A stretch of 64,000 nt of DNA, taken from contig JBFFIE010000003.1 of NCBI GenBank assembly GCA_041556555.1, forward strand, positions 32,666 through 96,665, in the 5' to 3' direction. Source of the DNA: SZUA-592 sp041556555. Its GTDB lineage: Bacteria; Pseudomonadota; Gammaproteobacteria; Eutrophobiales; Eutrophobiaceae. Both the position numbers and the translations under genes were made by a program. This document shows, in pieces, positions 1-9,628 of the stretch (the stretch's first letter is position 1; each line of letters opens with the position of its first letter). Under the pieces are notes generated by a model that ran no database searches, had not been told where the DNA came from, and worked only from the letters and a program-made list of their open reading frames with translations.

Positions 1-39
1 AAGGAATGGGTAAGGTCAGGACTTTGTTGTCAGCGACGA

Positions 40-936
40 TTAAAGACAATCGCACTTAAACATGAAGTTGTCCGTGCTTTTCGGCATTGGCACCCTTACA
101 GTTGCAAGGCTGACAATTAATCCGGCACCTTCCTTGAGAAGGTATATGATTCTTGCCTTAGGACTGTTTTCCGTCAGTTTGTGTTCCATAATGTATTTAT
201 TAATAAATTCCTCCACTGCTTCCTTTGCTGCAACATAAACCGGCCAAACCTCAAAAATTACCGGATCAGTCCGCATGGTTTCACAGGCACGTTTGGAAGC
301 CTCTCCCAGGTCCTCTACCAGAGGAATAGCATTTTTTAACAAACTGTCCTTATCGAGTGTGGTTTTTAGTTTTTGGATAACCTTATCAATTTCAGACATC
401 GTCTGGGCAATTTTTATATAACGGCTCTCATAAAATTTTTCTATCGGCATGGAAAAGACCTTGAATGGTTCACCCCATAATTCATCAAGGCCTTCCTCTC
501 CGTTTGCCAACTTGATGTTTTTACCAAGTTCAAGTGCCTCAACGAAACAGTTCCCGCATTGTCGCAGCAATTCATTTCCCTGTTCAATGGTGACACCTGC
601 CTGTTGAAGATCAACAATCGATGAGAGAATATCTGAACCACGATTAAGCAAGGCGCCGGCAAGCATACTGGCTTTGACACGTTTGCGGGCGGGATCAGTT
701 TCCTTTTCGTAAATTTCCCTGATCTGTGCCAGTCTGAATCCCGGGGTATTGATGCCTGGTTCAACATGATGGAATACACGTTTGGTCAATGCATCAATAA
801 GTTTCTTCTTGGAAGCAAAATCGTCAGATCTGACTTCATAGGTGCGTACCCAGTATCCATCATAATAGACACTGGGTTTGCCATTAATGACTTTCCTTGT
901 GCCATTCTTTATCTCTTCGGCTTTATCAAGCATCAT
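40..936 (-). CDS. Conserved hypothetical protein, 298 aa, coupled to csiV
   Basis: I do not recognise this family. The protein is soluble, mostly helical by composition, with no signal peptide, membrane segment or familiar catalytic motif. It ends in a Cys-Asp-Cys-Leu tail. Its ATG at 936 overlaps the csiV stop (ATGA, 933-936), and a second in-frame Met follows at once at 933. The overlap implies translational coupling, so it is probably the last gene of a csiV-led transcript downstream of mfd. Coding status rests on length, operon fit and ordinary composition. No function is proposed. Confidence 0.75.
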   Translation of the reverse strand: MMLDKAEEIKNGTRKVINGKPSVYYDGYWVRTYEVRSDDFASKKKLIDALTKRVFHHVEPGINTPGFRLAQIREIYEKETDPARKRVKASMLAGALLNRGSDILSSIVDLQQAGVTIEQGNELLRQCGNCFVEALELGKNIKLANGEEGLDELWGEPFKVFSMPIEKFYESRYIKIAQTMSEIDKVIQKLKTTLDKDSLLKNAIPLVEDLGEASKRACETMRTDPVIFEVWPVYVAAKEAVEEFINKYIMEHKLTENSPKARIIYLLKEGAGLIVSLATVRVPMPKSTDNFMFKCDCL

Positions 937-1622
937 AATGAATCACTATTCTCATCTATTCTGCTGACTCGAATGATTAGGCCAAAACCAGGATGATCAA
1001 AATAATAGAGTTCATTCAACTTCAGTCTCATTGTATCTTTTAATTCAGCATAGATAGCGTTGTATTCCGGGACAGCCAGGGGATTTTGTGCATCAAGCTG
1101 TGTGTCAGACTGGTTATTATTTTCACTTTCTACAGGTAACGGCTCTAACAAGTATAGTAGATGCACATCTGCATGCAGAAAATGTGCACTGCGTATTCTG
1201 ATAACACCATCGAGTTTTTTCAAGTCACTGAAATACTCAGCATCAGGGCTTTGCTCAACCAGGGTAAGTCTGACGAATTCAGCATCACCGTGATCCAGTG
1301 CAGGTTGTTTCCATGCCACATGCATCAGTGGTTCATACTTGCTGGACATCCTGAGGGCATCATAGACTGCGGTTAACTTATATTCCGCCCGGGGTTGCTC
1401 AATGTATTGGTGGTCTTTCTCACCTGAGTCTTCATCTGATTTCGCATCCGAGATAAGTTCAATGCTTTCCGGCAGGTTCGGCAGGACACCCTCTATCCGC
1501 CAAATTTCGTTATCAGTCCCGGCATTTAGGTTCTCAAATATGATGCCTTCGACCTGGTAATCAGATGCCTGGGCATTGGCAAGTAGCAGGGCAAAAAACA
1601 GTAATGATGCAAGTTTTTTCAT
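933..1622 (-). CDS. csiV: CsiV-like envelope protein
   Basis: This 229-residue protein starts with a clear signal peptide (KK, hydrophobic stretch to about residue 19, cleavage after AQA), so it is periplasmic or envelope-associated. The body, with the YQVEGIIFEN opening, a middle HVAWKQP segment and a closing YYFDHPGFGLIIRV segment, matches the CsiV family, described as peptidoglycan-binding and linked to cell division in Vibrio. In gammaproteobacteria csiV commonly sits directly beside mfd, as here (9 bases from the mfd stop). The family call is from remembered motifs and context. The role in this organism is inferred. Confidence 0.75.
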   Translation of the reverse strand: MKKLASLLFFALLLANAQASDYQVEGIIFENLNAGTDNEIWRIEGVLPNLPESIELISDAKSDEDSGEKDHQYIEQPRAEYKLTAVYDALRMSSKYEPLMHVAWKQPALDHGDAEFVRLTLVEQSPDAEYFSDLKKLDGVIRIRSAHFLHADVHLLYLLEPLPVESENNNQSDTQLDAQNPLAVPEYNAIYAELKDTMRLKLNELYYFDHPGFGLIIRVSRIDENSDSL

Positions 1623-1630
1623 GTATCTTC

Positions 1631-4600
1631 CTAGGCTGCCTCTTGCAGCGCGATCTCATTTAATAGACTTTCAAGCAGGACAATTCGTTCCTCGATATCG
1701 GATAACTCCTTGTATATTCGAAGTTTATCTTCACCATCCAGCTTGTAGACATGGGGTTCTGACTGAATCAGGTTGATGATTTTCCCCGGATCAACCCGTG
1801 TATTCTTGTTGAATTGAATGCGCCCGCCACTTTTACCCAAATCAATTTTACTGATACCGATAGGGTTGGCCTTTAACTTGAGACGGGTAACCTGGAACAG
1901 GTTTTTCAACTGCTCCGGCAAGAGACCAAACCTGTCAATCAACTCCTCCCGCAATTCCTTCAGTTCATCATGTGTTCTGGCACTGGCAATCCGTTTGTAC
2001 ATGATCAACCTCATATGGACATCAGGCAAATAATCTTCAGGTATGAGTGCCGGGATATGAAGATTAATCTCTGCCCCATGCTCAAGTGGCCGATCCAGTT
2101 GCGGGTGTATCCCAACTCTCATGGCCTGAACTGCCCGCTCCAGGAGATCCATGTAAAGTCCAAAGCCTATTTCATGGATCTGACCGCTTTGTTCTTCACC
2201 CAGAATCTCACCTGCTCCCCTGATTTCAAGATCATGCGTTGCCAGGGTAAAACCGATACCCAGTTCTTCCAGTGACTCAATTGCTTCAAGTCGCTTGATG
2301 GCATCTGCGGTCATAGCCTTGCGTGGAGGTACAAAAAGATAAGCGTAGGCCCGGTGATGAGAACGGCCTACCCTGCCCCTTAACTGGTATAGCTGTGCAA
2401 GACCAAACTTGTCAGCCCTGTTGATAATAATTGTATTCGCGCTTGGGACGTCAATTCCGGTTTCAATGATCGTGGTACATACAAGAACACTGAATCGTCG
2501 GTGATAAAAATCCAGCATAACCTGTTCAAGTTCCTTTTCAGGCATCTGGCCATGGGCTATTCGGACCTTCGCTTCTGGCATCAATGACTCGACCTTGTTG
2601 GCAATCATTTCAATATCATCAATCTTGTTATGCAGAAAATAGACCTGGCCTCCACGCTTGATTTCACGTAGCAATGCTTCCTGTAACAGGTTGTTGTTCC
2701 ATTCATGAATAAATGTCTTTACTGACAATCTGCGTGAAGGAGGTGTTGCAATGATGGAAAACTCACGAATATTGGACAGCGCCATATTCAATGTACGTGG
2801 TATTGGTGTAGCTGTTAGCGTCAATATATCTATCTCTGAACGTAATGCCTTGAATTTTTCCTTTTGCCTGACACCAAAGCGGTGTTCTTCATCGATGATT
2901 AATAAACCTAGACGTTCAAAATTCACATTGCCCTGAATCAGTTTATGCGTGCCAATAACGATATCGACAGTACCTTTTTCCAGACCTTGCAATACCTTCT
3001 CCTGTTCCTTGACGCTACGAAATCTTGACAATGATTCAATACGGACAGGCCAGTCTGCAAAACGATCCTTAAAATTCTGGTAATGTTGTTGTGCGAGCAA
3101 GGTAGTAGGCACCAGTAGTGCGACCTGTCTGCCATTTTGAACAGCAATAAAGGCAGCACGCATGGCTACTTCGGTCTTGCCAAACCCGGCATCACCACAG
3201 ACCAGGCGATCCATGGGTTTATCTTTTTTCATATCAGCTATGACTGCCTCGATGGCTTCCTGCTGTCCCGGGGTTTCCTCAAAGGGGAACGCCTGGATAA
3301 AAGCCTGATACTCCTGGTCTACCAAAGTAAAACTGTAACCGGGGCGTGCAGCACGGCGGGCCTGCAATTCAAGTAATTCAGCGGCGACATCAAATACTCT
3401 TCTTGCGGCTTTTTGCTTGGCCTTTTCCCATTGCCCGGAGCCAAGTCGATGTAGTGGCGCATGTTCCGGGTCAACTCCAGTGTAACGGCTGATCAGGTCA
3501 AGGGAAGAGACAGGAACATACAACTTGTCATTTTGGGCATATTCAATGAGGATGAATTCTGAAGTTATTTCATCGATGGTCAGTGTCACCAGGCCCTGGT
3601 ATCGCCCCACTCCATGATCTTCATGAACCACCGGTGCACCAATTGTCAGCTCAGTCAGATTACGGATTAGCGCCTCGGAATCCTGTTGTTTGCGGCGTCT
3701 TAACCGCCGTTGTTGTACCCGGTCACCAAATAACTGGCCTTCACTGATTACGGCCAGTGCAGGATTATCGATTTGCAGCCCCTGATCCATTGAACTCACT
3801 GTCATGGCCAGACAGTGCTTCGACTCCTTGAATTCAGGCCAGCCGGACACTTGCACCGGCTTGATGCCATTTTGCCGGAAAAGCTCCAGCAATGTTTCCC
3901 GTCGGCCGCTGGATTCGGCAACTATAAGAACACGCCCATTGAAGTTATCTATATAACGTTCCAGAAGTTCCAGTGGCCGACTTAGCCTGGCGTCAACCGG
4001 CATCTGGGTTGGCAAGGTAGTAGCGTAATTATGGGAATGCTTTTCTTTTGTCGAGGCCATATTACTGACATGGATTTGCCTGCAAGGTTTAAGGTTGGTA
4101 TAAAACTCCTGTTCATCAAGATAGAGTTCGCGGGGTGGAAGTATTGGTCTTTCAACATCGTGGCGCATTTGTTCATAACGATGTTCAACATCCTGAAGAA
4201 ATTTCTCAATACTGTCGCTGATATTTTCATCCAGAATAACCAAGGGCTCGGTTTCAAAATAATCAAGCAGACTGCTGGTTTGCTGGTAAAAGAGCGGTAG
4301 AAAATATTCAATTCCGGCAGGAGCCAGACCCTGACTTACATCGCGATAAACAGGACAGGCACCGGGGTTTCCCTGAAAACGCTCCCTCCAGCTACTGCGA
4401 AAATTTGCAATACCTTCATCAGTAAGATCAATTTCCCTTGCTGGAAGAATATTGATTTCATTTACCTGGTCTTCCGAACGCTGGGTTTCAGGATCAAAGG
4501 TTCGTATGCTGTCAATCTCGTCATCGAACAGATCAATCCGGTAAGGTTTTCTTGAACCCATTGGATAAATATCAAACAGGGAACCACGTATGGCGGCATC

Positions 4601-5107
4601 CCCATGTTCCATTACCTGTGATGAAAACGAGTAACCGGCTGAAATGAGGTCGCTCTTGAAGCTTTCAATATCAACTGTTTGTCCAATCTTCAATTGAAGA
4701 CTGTGCCTGGAGAGGTAATCACGCGGCAACAACCGATAAATTGCTGTTGTTACAGGAACCACTATTACGCTCCGCTTCAATGCCGGTAATTTGGCAAGCG
4801 TGGTCAGTCGTTCCGAGATAATGTCCTGGTAGGGAGAAAACAGATCATAAGGCAATGTTTCCCAGTCCGGCAGAGTCAAGACTTCAATGTCATTGGACTC
4901 TGACAGGAAAAAGTTTAATTCATCGATCAAACGACCGGCCTGGAAAGCATCGGTTGTGATCACCAAAACCGGGGATTGGCTGCTTCGTGCTGCAGCGGCG
5001 ATTGCAAGAGACTTGCTGGCGCCATACAAGCGACCCCAGTGACAACGCATTCCCTGCTGCGGTGGTAACACAGGATTGAAAGGACTGAGATAATTTTCCT
5101 CTGACAT
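1631..5107 (-). CDS. mfd: Transcription-repair coupling factor Mfd
   Basis: A 1158-residue protein, the normal length for Mfd. Mfd is an ATP-dependent translocase that removes RNA polymerase stalled at DNA lesions and recruits UvrA. Visible elements are an N-terminal UvrB-like module, the central RNAP-interaction domain (around VHEDHGVGRYQGL), a RecG-like helicase motor with Walker A GDAGFGKTE near residue 640 and the DEEH box near 737, then the TRG region (RGRVGRSHHRAYAYL) and a C-terminal autoinhibitory domain. Reading frame is intact. It is followed closely by csiV and lies downstream of pyrF. Confident assignment. Confidence 0.98.
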   Translation of the reverse strand: MSEENYLSPFNPVLPPQQGMRCHWGRLYGASKSLAIAAAARSSQSPVLVITTDAFQAGRLIDELNFFLSESNDIEVLTLPDWETLPYDLFSPYQDIISERLTTLAKLPALKRSVIVVPVTTAIYRLLPRDYLSRHSLQLKIGQTVDIESFKSDLISAGYSFSSQVMEHGDAAIRGSLFDIYPMGSRKPYRIDLFDDEIDSIRTFDPETQRSEDQVNEINILPAREIDLTDEGIANFRSSWRERFQGNPGACPVYRDVSQGLAPAGIEYFLPLFYQQTSSLLDYFETEPLVILDENISDSIEKFLQDVEHRYEQMRHDVERPILPPRELYLDEQEFYTNLKPCRQIHVSNMASTKEKHSHNYATTLPTQMPVDARLSRPLELLERYIDNFNGRVLIVAESSGRRETLLELFRQNGIKPVQVSGWPEFKESKHCLAMTVSSMDQGLQIDNPALAVISEGQLFGDRVQQRRLRRRKQQDSEALIRNLTELTIGAPVVHEDHGVGRYQGLVTLTIDEITSEFILIEYAQNDKLYVPVSSLDLISRYTGVDPEHAPLHRLGSGQWEKAKQKAARRVFDVAAELLELQARRAARPGYSFTLVDQEYQAFIQAFPFEETPGQQEAIEAVIADMKKDKPMDRLVCGDAGFGKTEVAMRAAFIAVQNGRQVALLVPTTLLAQQHYQNFKDRFADWPVRIESLSRFRSVKEQEKVLQGLEKGTVDIVIGTHKLIQGNVNFERLGLLIIDEEHRFGVRQKEKFKALRSEIDILTLTATPIPRTLNMALSNIREFSIIATPPSRRLSVKTFIHEWNNNLLQEALLREIKRGGQVYFLHNKIDDIEMIANKVESLMPEAKVRIAHGQMPEKELEQVMLDFYHRRFSVLVCTTIIETGIDVPSANTIIINRADKFGLAQLYQLRGRVGRSHHRAYAYLFVPPRKAMTADAIKRLEAIESLEELGIGFTLATHDLEIRGAGEILGEEQSGQIHEIGFGLYMDLLERAVQAMRVGIHPQLDRPLEHGAEINLHIPALIPEDYLPDVHMRLIMYKRIASARTHDELKELREELIDRFGLLPEQLKNLFQVTRLKLKANPIGISKIDLGKSGGRIQFNKNTRVDPGKIINLIQSEPHVYKLDGEDKLRIYKELSDIEERIVLLESLLNEIALQEAA

Positions 5108-5152
5108 CTCGGGAGCTGAATAAATGATATGGCTGGGATCGACTGCGATAGA

Positions 5153-5866
5153 CTAAATGGCTTCCTCGATGCTTTCAATTTCCGAGTTGATGGACTCGAG
5201 CACTTTTAACGGGTCACTGGCCTGTGTAACCGGTCGGCCTATAACCAGATAATCACTGCCTGCCTCGATGGCCTGTACTGGTGTACAAATACGGCGTTGA
5301 TCATCGGCCGTACTGTCAGCAAAACGGATCCCCGGGGTCACCAGTTTGAATTCAGAGCCCACGGCCTGTCTAATCATACCCACCTCCCGTGCAGAACAGA
5401 CTACACCATCCAGTGCACAGTGACGGGCAAGACTGGTTAATCTCAGAACCTGGTCACTGACTGTTCCGGGTACACCGACCTCGTTCATATCGGCTTCATC
5501 CATGCTTGTAAGCACGGTCACGGCAATCAACAGCGGTTGATGTGATTGTTTATCCAGTGCCTCGCGTGCCATCTCCAGCATTTGTCTGCCACCGCAAGCA
5601 TGAACATTAAGCATCCATACTCCCAGCTTCGCGGCAACCTGGCAGGCACGGGCTACCGTGTTCGGGATATCATGAAATTTCAGATCCAGAAACACATCAA
5701 AGCCCTGGCCTGTGAATTTTTCAATTATCGACGGACCACAACGAGTAAATAATTCCTTGCCAACCTTCAATCGGCAGGCAACTGGATCCAGCATGGATAC
5801 CAGCAGACTGGCTTCGTCAGCTGTGGGGAAATCCAACGAGACAATGACGCGTGGTTCAGATCTCAT
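5153..5866 (-). CDS. pyrF: Orotidine 5'-phosphate decarboxylase
   Basis: This enzyme decarboxylates OMP to UMP, the last step of de novo pyrimidine synthesis. The 237-residue length is typical. The catalytic Asp-Lys-x-x-Asp signature is present as DLKFHDIPNT, and the phosphate-binding end is visible as VIGRPVTQASDP. It starts 2 bases after the lapB stop, with a GAAGGTGA ribosome-binding site inside the lapB end, so it is the tail of the rpsA-ihfB-lapAB-pyrF operon found in many gammaproteobacteria. pyrC and pyrG are also in this window but in separate transcription units. Confidence 0.97.
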   Translation of the reverse strand: MRSEPRVIVSLDFPTADEASLLVSMLDPVACRLKVGKELFTRCGPSIIEKFTGQGFDVFLDLKFHDIPNTVARACQVAAKLGVWMLNVHACGGRQMLEMAREALDKQSHQPLLIAVTVLTSMDEADMNEVGVPGTVSDQVLRLTSLARHCALDGVVCSAREVGMIRQAVGSEFKLVTPGIRFADSTADDQRRICTPVQAIEAGSDYLVIGRPVTQASDPLKVLESINSEIESIEEAI

Positions 5867-5868
5867 GG

Positions 5869-7047
5869 TTATTCACCTTCCAGCCCGTATACCGGTTTAA
5901 TGGAGCTCCAGTGCTTGCAGCTCGGGCATTGCCAATGCAATTGCTTGGCATCAAAACCGCAACTGGTACATTTATACATTGAGCGATCCTTGATAAGGCG
6001 TGCAGTCAGTTCCTTGATTGAAATCAGGCTGTCGCGTGAACTGCCATCTGCCCGTGATAGTGCGTACTCTATTAATCGATCGACTCCCTTGACGGTTGGA
6101 TGTTTCTTTACTTCCCGGGTAATAAATCTCACCGCTACTTCAATACCTTCTTTTTCTGCTATCAATTCTGCCAGGACCAGTATAGAAGTGATGCTTCCAT
6201 ACTCATCCACAATCCTGTGTAGATAACGGATAAATTCTTCCTTGTTATTGACCAACTTGTAACAACTTAGAAGGGGTTGTATAACTTCGGGAAGTAGTGC
6301 CTTGTCCTGATATTCAATGCGTTTATAAAGTTTGATGGCCTGCTTGAATTTGTCATTTTTAAACAGGTAATCTGCCTCAATCATGCTGGCCCGGGCACAA
6401 TCCGGATCGATGCTAATGGCCTTACGCAGATTATCTTTCATTGCCCGGTAATTACCTTCCTGGCGCATTTGTTCTGCTTTTTCACAGTAAAACTGGGCAA
6501 TGATATCACTTCGTTTCTCTCCGGAAGCTTCTTCAAGCCGTCTTGCAGTAACAATTGCATTATCCCAATCCTGTTCTTGCTGGTAGATATTCAGCAATTC
6601 CTTATATGCTTGGATGGAATGTATGCCACTTTCCAGTAATTCCTTGAAAAGGTTTTCTGCACGATCGAACAAACCGGAGCGCATATAGTCAATACCGAGC
6701 TCAAGAAGGGCGATAGCCCGCTCTTCACGGGAGAGTGTTGGCCTAGCAATAAGGTTCTGGTGAATGCGAATGGCGCGGTCTACTTCACCCCTTCGACGAA
6801 ATAAATTGCCGAGCGCGAGATGAGTTTCAACTGTCTCGCTATCAACCTCGATCATCTTCACAAAGACTTCAATTGCCTTATCCGGCTGTTCGTTCAGAAG
6901 ATAATTCAGTCCCTTGAAATATTCTGGAGATATTCGTTGAACAATACTTGAGTTATTACTTTGACGTACGCTTCTCCTGCCCAGCCACCAGGATATAATT
7001 GCAGCTAGGGGTATCAACCAGACGAGTGATGCCATTGTTGCTTCCAT
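5869..7047 (-). CDS. lapB: Lipopolysaccharide assembly protein LapB
   Basis: LapB (YciM) is an inner-membrane-anchored TPR protein that controls lipopolysaccharide synthesis by presenting LpxC to FtsH. This 392-residue copy has one N-terminal membrane segment ending in GRRS, a long array of tetratricopeptide repeats, and a C-terminal rubredoxin-like metal site with two CxxC pairs (CTSC and CPSC) separated by KQLHWQ. The start codon overlaps the lapA stop as TAATG, so the two are coupled. An alternative start four codons later (7035) would match the Escherichia coli N-terminus slightly better. Confidence 0.95.
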   Translation of the reverse strand: MEATMASLVWLIPLAAIISWWLGRRSVRQSNNSSIVQRISPEYFKGLNYLLNEQPDKAIEVFVKMIEVDSETVETHLALGNLFRRRGEVDRAIRIHQNLIARPTLSREERAIALLELGIDYMRSGLFDRAENLFKELLESGIHSIQAYKELLNIYQQEQDWDNAIVTARRLEEASGEKRSDIIAQFYCEKAEQMRQEGNYRAMKDNLRKAISIDPDCARASMIEADYLFKNDKFKQAIKLYKRIEYQDKALLPEVIQPLLSCYKLVNNKEEFIRYLHRIVDEYGSITSILVLAELIAEKEGIEVAVRFITREVKKHPTVKGVDRLIEYALSRADGSSRDSLISIKELTARLIKDRSMYKCTSCGFDAKQLHWQCPSCKHWSSIKPVYGLEGE

Positions 7048-7352
7048 TAGTCAGAATCCCTGGCGGGCATTACTCTAAGATTGGTTATTTCCTTTTCATT
7101 TATCCTGATCTGCTTTTTCAAACGGTTTTGTGTGTGTTTTAAACGAAATATCATTGGCAGCATGGCAAGAATACCGATAACCAGTCCAAGAATAAAACCA
7201 ATAAGCATTAGCATGGATAAAGGCAATTCAATAACACCAAGTATGTAATTGAATTCCAGTACCTGGTAATTCTTTACGAAAAACAGCAGTGCTATAACCA
7301 AGGTTACGACAAACAGGGAAATGTATAGAATCTTTTTAATCAGCTGGGACAT
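7047..7352 (-). CDS. lapA: Lipopolysaccharide assembly protein LapA
   Basis: A 101-residue membrane protein of the LapA/YciS family, with two predicted transmembrane segments (about residues 7-27 and 42-68) joined by a short NYQVLEFNYILG linker, followed by a basic, probably coiled-coil tail. It is paired with lapB in gammaproteobacteria and helps control LpxC stability and LPS export. It overlaps lapB by one base (TAATG) and sits about 120 bases downstream of ihfB. Length, topology and synteny all agree. Confidence 0.92.
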   Translation of the reverse strand: MSQLIKKILYISLFVVTLVIALLFFVKNYQVLEFNYILGVIELPLSMLMLIGFILGLVIGILAMLPMIFRLKHTQNRLKKQIRINEKEITNLRVMPARDSD

Positions 7353-7472
7353 TGGCGCCCTTGTTCAAACAGAGTTTTCAGGGCACATAGTCTAGCAATA
7401 ACTGGAAAAGAGGTTTACTGCTAATATTGGCCGCTCGAAGGCACGCTCCGTGCGCATGATGTGGACCAATGG

Positions 7473-7769
7473 CTAGTTTATCGGTGCAGAGCTGCTATCC
7501 ACGCGTTCTCGGAGTTCTTTACCTGGCTTGAAGTGCGGAACATACTTGGCGGGCAGCGATACAGGCTCACCGGATTTGGGGTTTCTACCGACCCTGGGTG
7601 GCCGGTAATGTAGTGCAAAGCTACCGAAGCCCCTGATTTCAATTCGTTCCCCATTCGCCAGCGTACTGGCCATGTGCTCCAGAATGGTCTTGACAGCCAG
7701 CTCCACGTCACGATACCCCAGTTGTGTCTGTCTCTTGGCAAGTACTTCGATAAGTTCAGACTTAGTCAT
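7473..7769 (-). CDS. ihfB: Integration host factor beta subunit
   Basis: IHF-beta pairs with IhfA to form the DNA-bending heterodimer used in transcription, replication and recombination. From the ATG at 7769 the protein is 98 residues, the usual size, starting MTKSELIEVLA and containing the DNA-arm signature GFGSFALHYRPPRVGRNPKSG. The reading frame can be extended upstream to 7793, but the 7769 start has a GAGAGAAG ribosome-binding site and fits the family N-terminus, so I prefer it. It lies directly downstream of rpsA, the conserved gammaproteobacterial position. Confidence 0.96.
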   Translation of the reverse strand: MTKSELIEVLAKRQTQLGYRDVELAVKTILEHMASTLANGERIEIRGFGSFALHYRPPRVGRNPKSGEPVSLPAKYVPHFKPGKELRERVDSSSAPIN

Positions 7770-7861
7770 GGCACTTCTCTCGCAGTTATGCAAGGGAAAC
7801 TCCTCGCAGGTTAATCCTCATCACCTGTAGAGCCAGAATCCGTTCAGTAGTGTCCGGTTTT

Positions 7862-9532
7862 TTATTTTTCCAGGTGTTCTTTAAACAAATCACCCAGCTT
7901 GGTACCGGCACCGCCCGTTTCAGGTGAATATTCCTCCACCGCAGCCGCTTCATCGTCAACTTCTTTGGCACGAATGGAAACGTTTATTGTTCTTTTCTTG
8001 CGATCAATTGCAGTGATTTTGACCTCAAGCTCCTCCCCCTCCTTAATTGCAGTCCTGGCATCATCTACTTTCTTGTCAATTGATATTTCAGATGCCTTCA
8101 GGAATCCTTCAACACCGTCTGCCAGGCGGACAACCACGCCCTTCAAATCGACAGATTCAGCAATCCCCTTGACGACAGTTCCTTTAGGATATTCAGCAAC
8201 ATAACTTGAGAAAGGATCTTTTTCCAGTTGTTTAATACCAAGTGAGATTCGTTCACGCTCCGCATCAACCGCCAGAACGACAGTTTCTACCTCATCGCCC
8301 TTGCTGAAATTACGTATGGCCTCGTCCTGGTTCTCGGCCCAGGTGATATCTGACAGGTGAATCAGCCCGTCGATGCCACCATCCAGGCCAACAAAAATAC
8401 CAAAATCAGTTATTGACTTAATCGTGCCGGTAACACGATCACCCTTGTTATGCGTTGCAGCAAAATGCTCCCAGGGGTTGGGTTGGCATTGCTTCATGCC
8501 CAGTGAAATCCGGCGTCTTTCGGCGTCGATGTCGAGGATCATGACTTCCACCTCGTCACCAATGTTTACCAGCTTGGACGGATGCACATTCTTGTTGGTC
8601 CAGTCCATTTCTGAGACGTGGACCAGGCCCTCAACACCTTCCTCAAGCTCTGCAAAACAGCCGTAATCAGCAATGTTGGTTACCCGGCCTTTAATCTTGC
8701 TGCCTTCGGGATAGCGCTTGGTCAGGTCTGCCCAGGGATCCTCGCCCATCTGTTTCAGGCCGAGGGATACCCGGTTACGCTCACGGTCAAACTTGAGTAC
8801 CTTGACCTCGATTTCGTCACCGATATTGACGATCTCAGATGGGTTTTTGACCCGTTTCCAGGCCATATCGGTAATATGAAGCAGGCCGTCGACACCGCCC
8901 AGGTCCAGGAATGCGCCATAATCGGTCAGGTTTTTGACCACACCTTTGACAACTGCACCCTCTTTCAGATTTTCCAGGAGTTCTTCACGCTCGGCGGTAT
9001 TTTCAGTTTCCACAACAGCACGTCGTGATACCACTACGTTACTGCGGCGGCGGTCGATCTTGATGACCTTGAATTCGAGAGTTTTGCCTTCAAGATAACC
9101 GGCATCTTTTACCGGCCGAACGTCCACCAGGGATCCTGGGAGGAAGGCGCGGACGTTTTGTACATCTACCGTGAAGCCACCCTTGACGCGCTCAACAATG
9201 GAGCCGATGACAGTGGCATTTTCCTCGTGGGCTTTTTCCAAGTCACTCCAGGCCTTCAGGCGCTTGGCCTTTTCCCTTGAAAGTTTCGTTTCACCATATC
9301 CGTCTTCGACACTGTCCAGGGCAACTTCGACACTGTCTCCGACATGGACTTCCAACTCACCGTTTTCATCATAGAATTGTTCTATCGGGATAAACCCTTC
9401 TGATTTCAATCCGGCATTAACGATGACTGAATCTTGGTTAACATCTACTACCGTAGCACTGACGATAGCCCCCGGGCGCATTTTGCCCTCGATTTGGCTT
9501 TGCTCAAAAAGCTCTGCGAAACTTTCACTCAT
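7862..9532 (-). CDS. rpsA: 30S ribosomal protein S1
   Basis: S1 binds mRNA on the small subunit and is needed to initiate translation of many messages. The 556-residue length is essentially that of the Escherichia coli protein. Six successive S1/OB-fold repeats can be followed, each with a G-x-V-x-x-I/V pattern and a DGL/EGLVHxS core (for example VDGLLHITDM, VEGLVHVSEM, IDGLIHLSDI). The gene lies in the conserved cmk-rpsA-ihfB order, with a roughly 96-base gap after cmk that probably carries its own promoter. Confidence 0.98.
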   Translation of the reverse strand: MSESFAELFEQSQIEGKMRPGAIVSATVVDVNQDSVIVNAGLKSEGFIPIEQFYDENGELEVHVGDSVEVALDSVEDGYGETKLSREKAKRLKAWSDLEKAHEENATVIGSIVERVKGGFTVDVQNVRAFLPGSLVDVRPVKDAGYLEGKTLEFKVIKIDRRRSNVVVSRRAVVETENTAEREELLENLKEGAVVKGVVKNLTDYGAFLDLGGVDGLLHITDMAWKRVKNPSEIVNIGDEIEVKVLKFDRERNRVSLGLKQMGEDPWADLTKRYPEGSKIKGRVTNIADYGCFAELEEGVEGLVHVSEMDWTNKNVHPSKLVNIGDEVEVMILDIDAERRRISLGMKQCQPNPWEHFAATHNKGDRVTGTIKSITDFGIFVGLDGGIDGLIHLSDITWAENQDEAIRNFSKGDEVETVVLAVDAERERISLGIKQLEKDPFSSYVAEYPKGTVVKGIAESVDLKGVVVRLADGVEGFLKASEISIDKKVDDARTAIKEGEELEVKITAIDRKKRTINVSIRAKEVDDEAAAVEEYSPETGGAGTKLGDLFKEHLEK

Positions 9533-9628
9533 TTAAATGAATTTCCTCTTACAAGGCCCCGTCGGTACAACAATAATTGTACCTGTACACTCTGTTGATT
9601 AAGGTTTAACAAAAACCAGGAAATAGGG

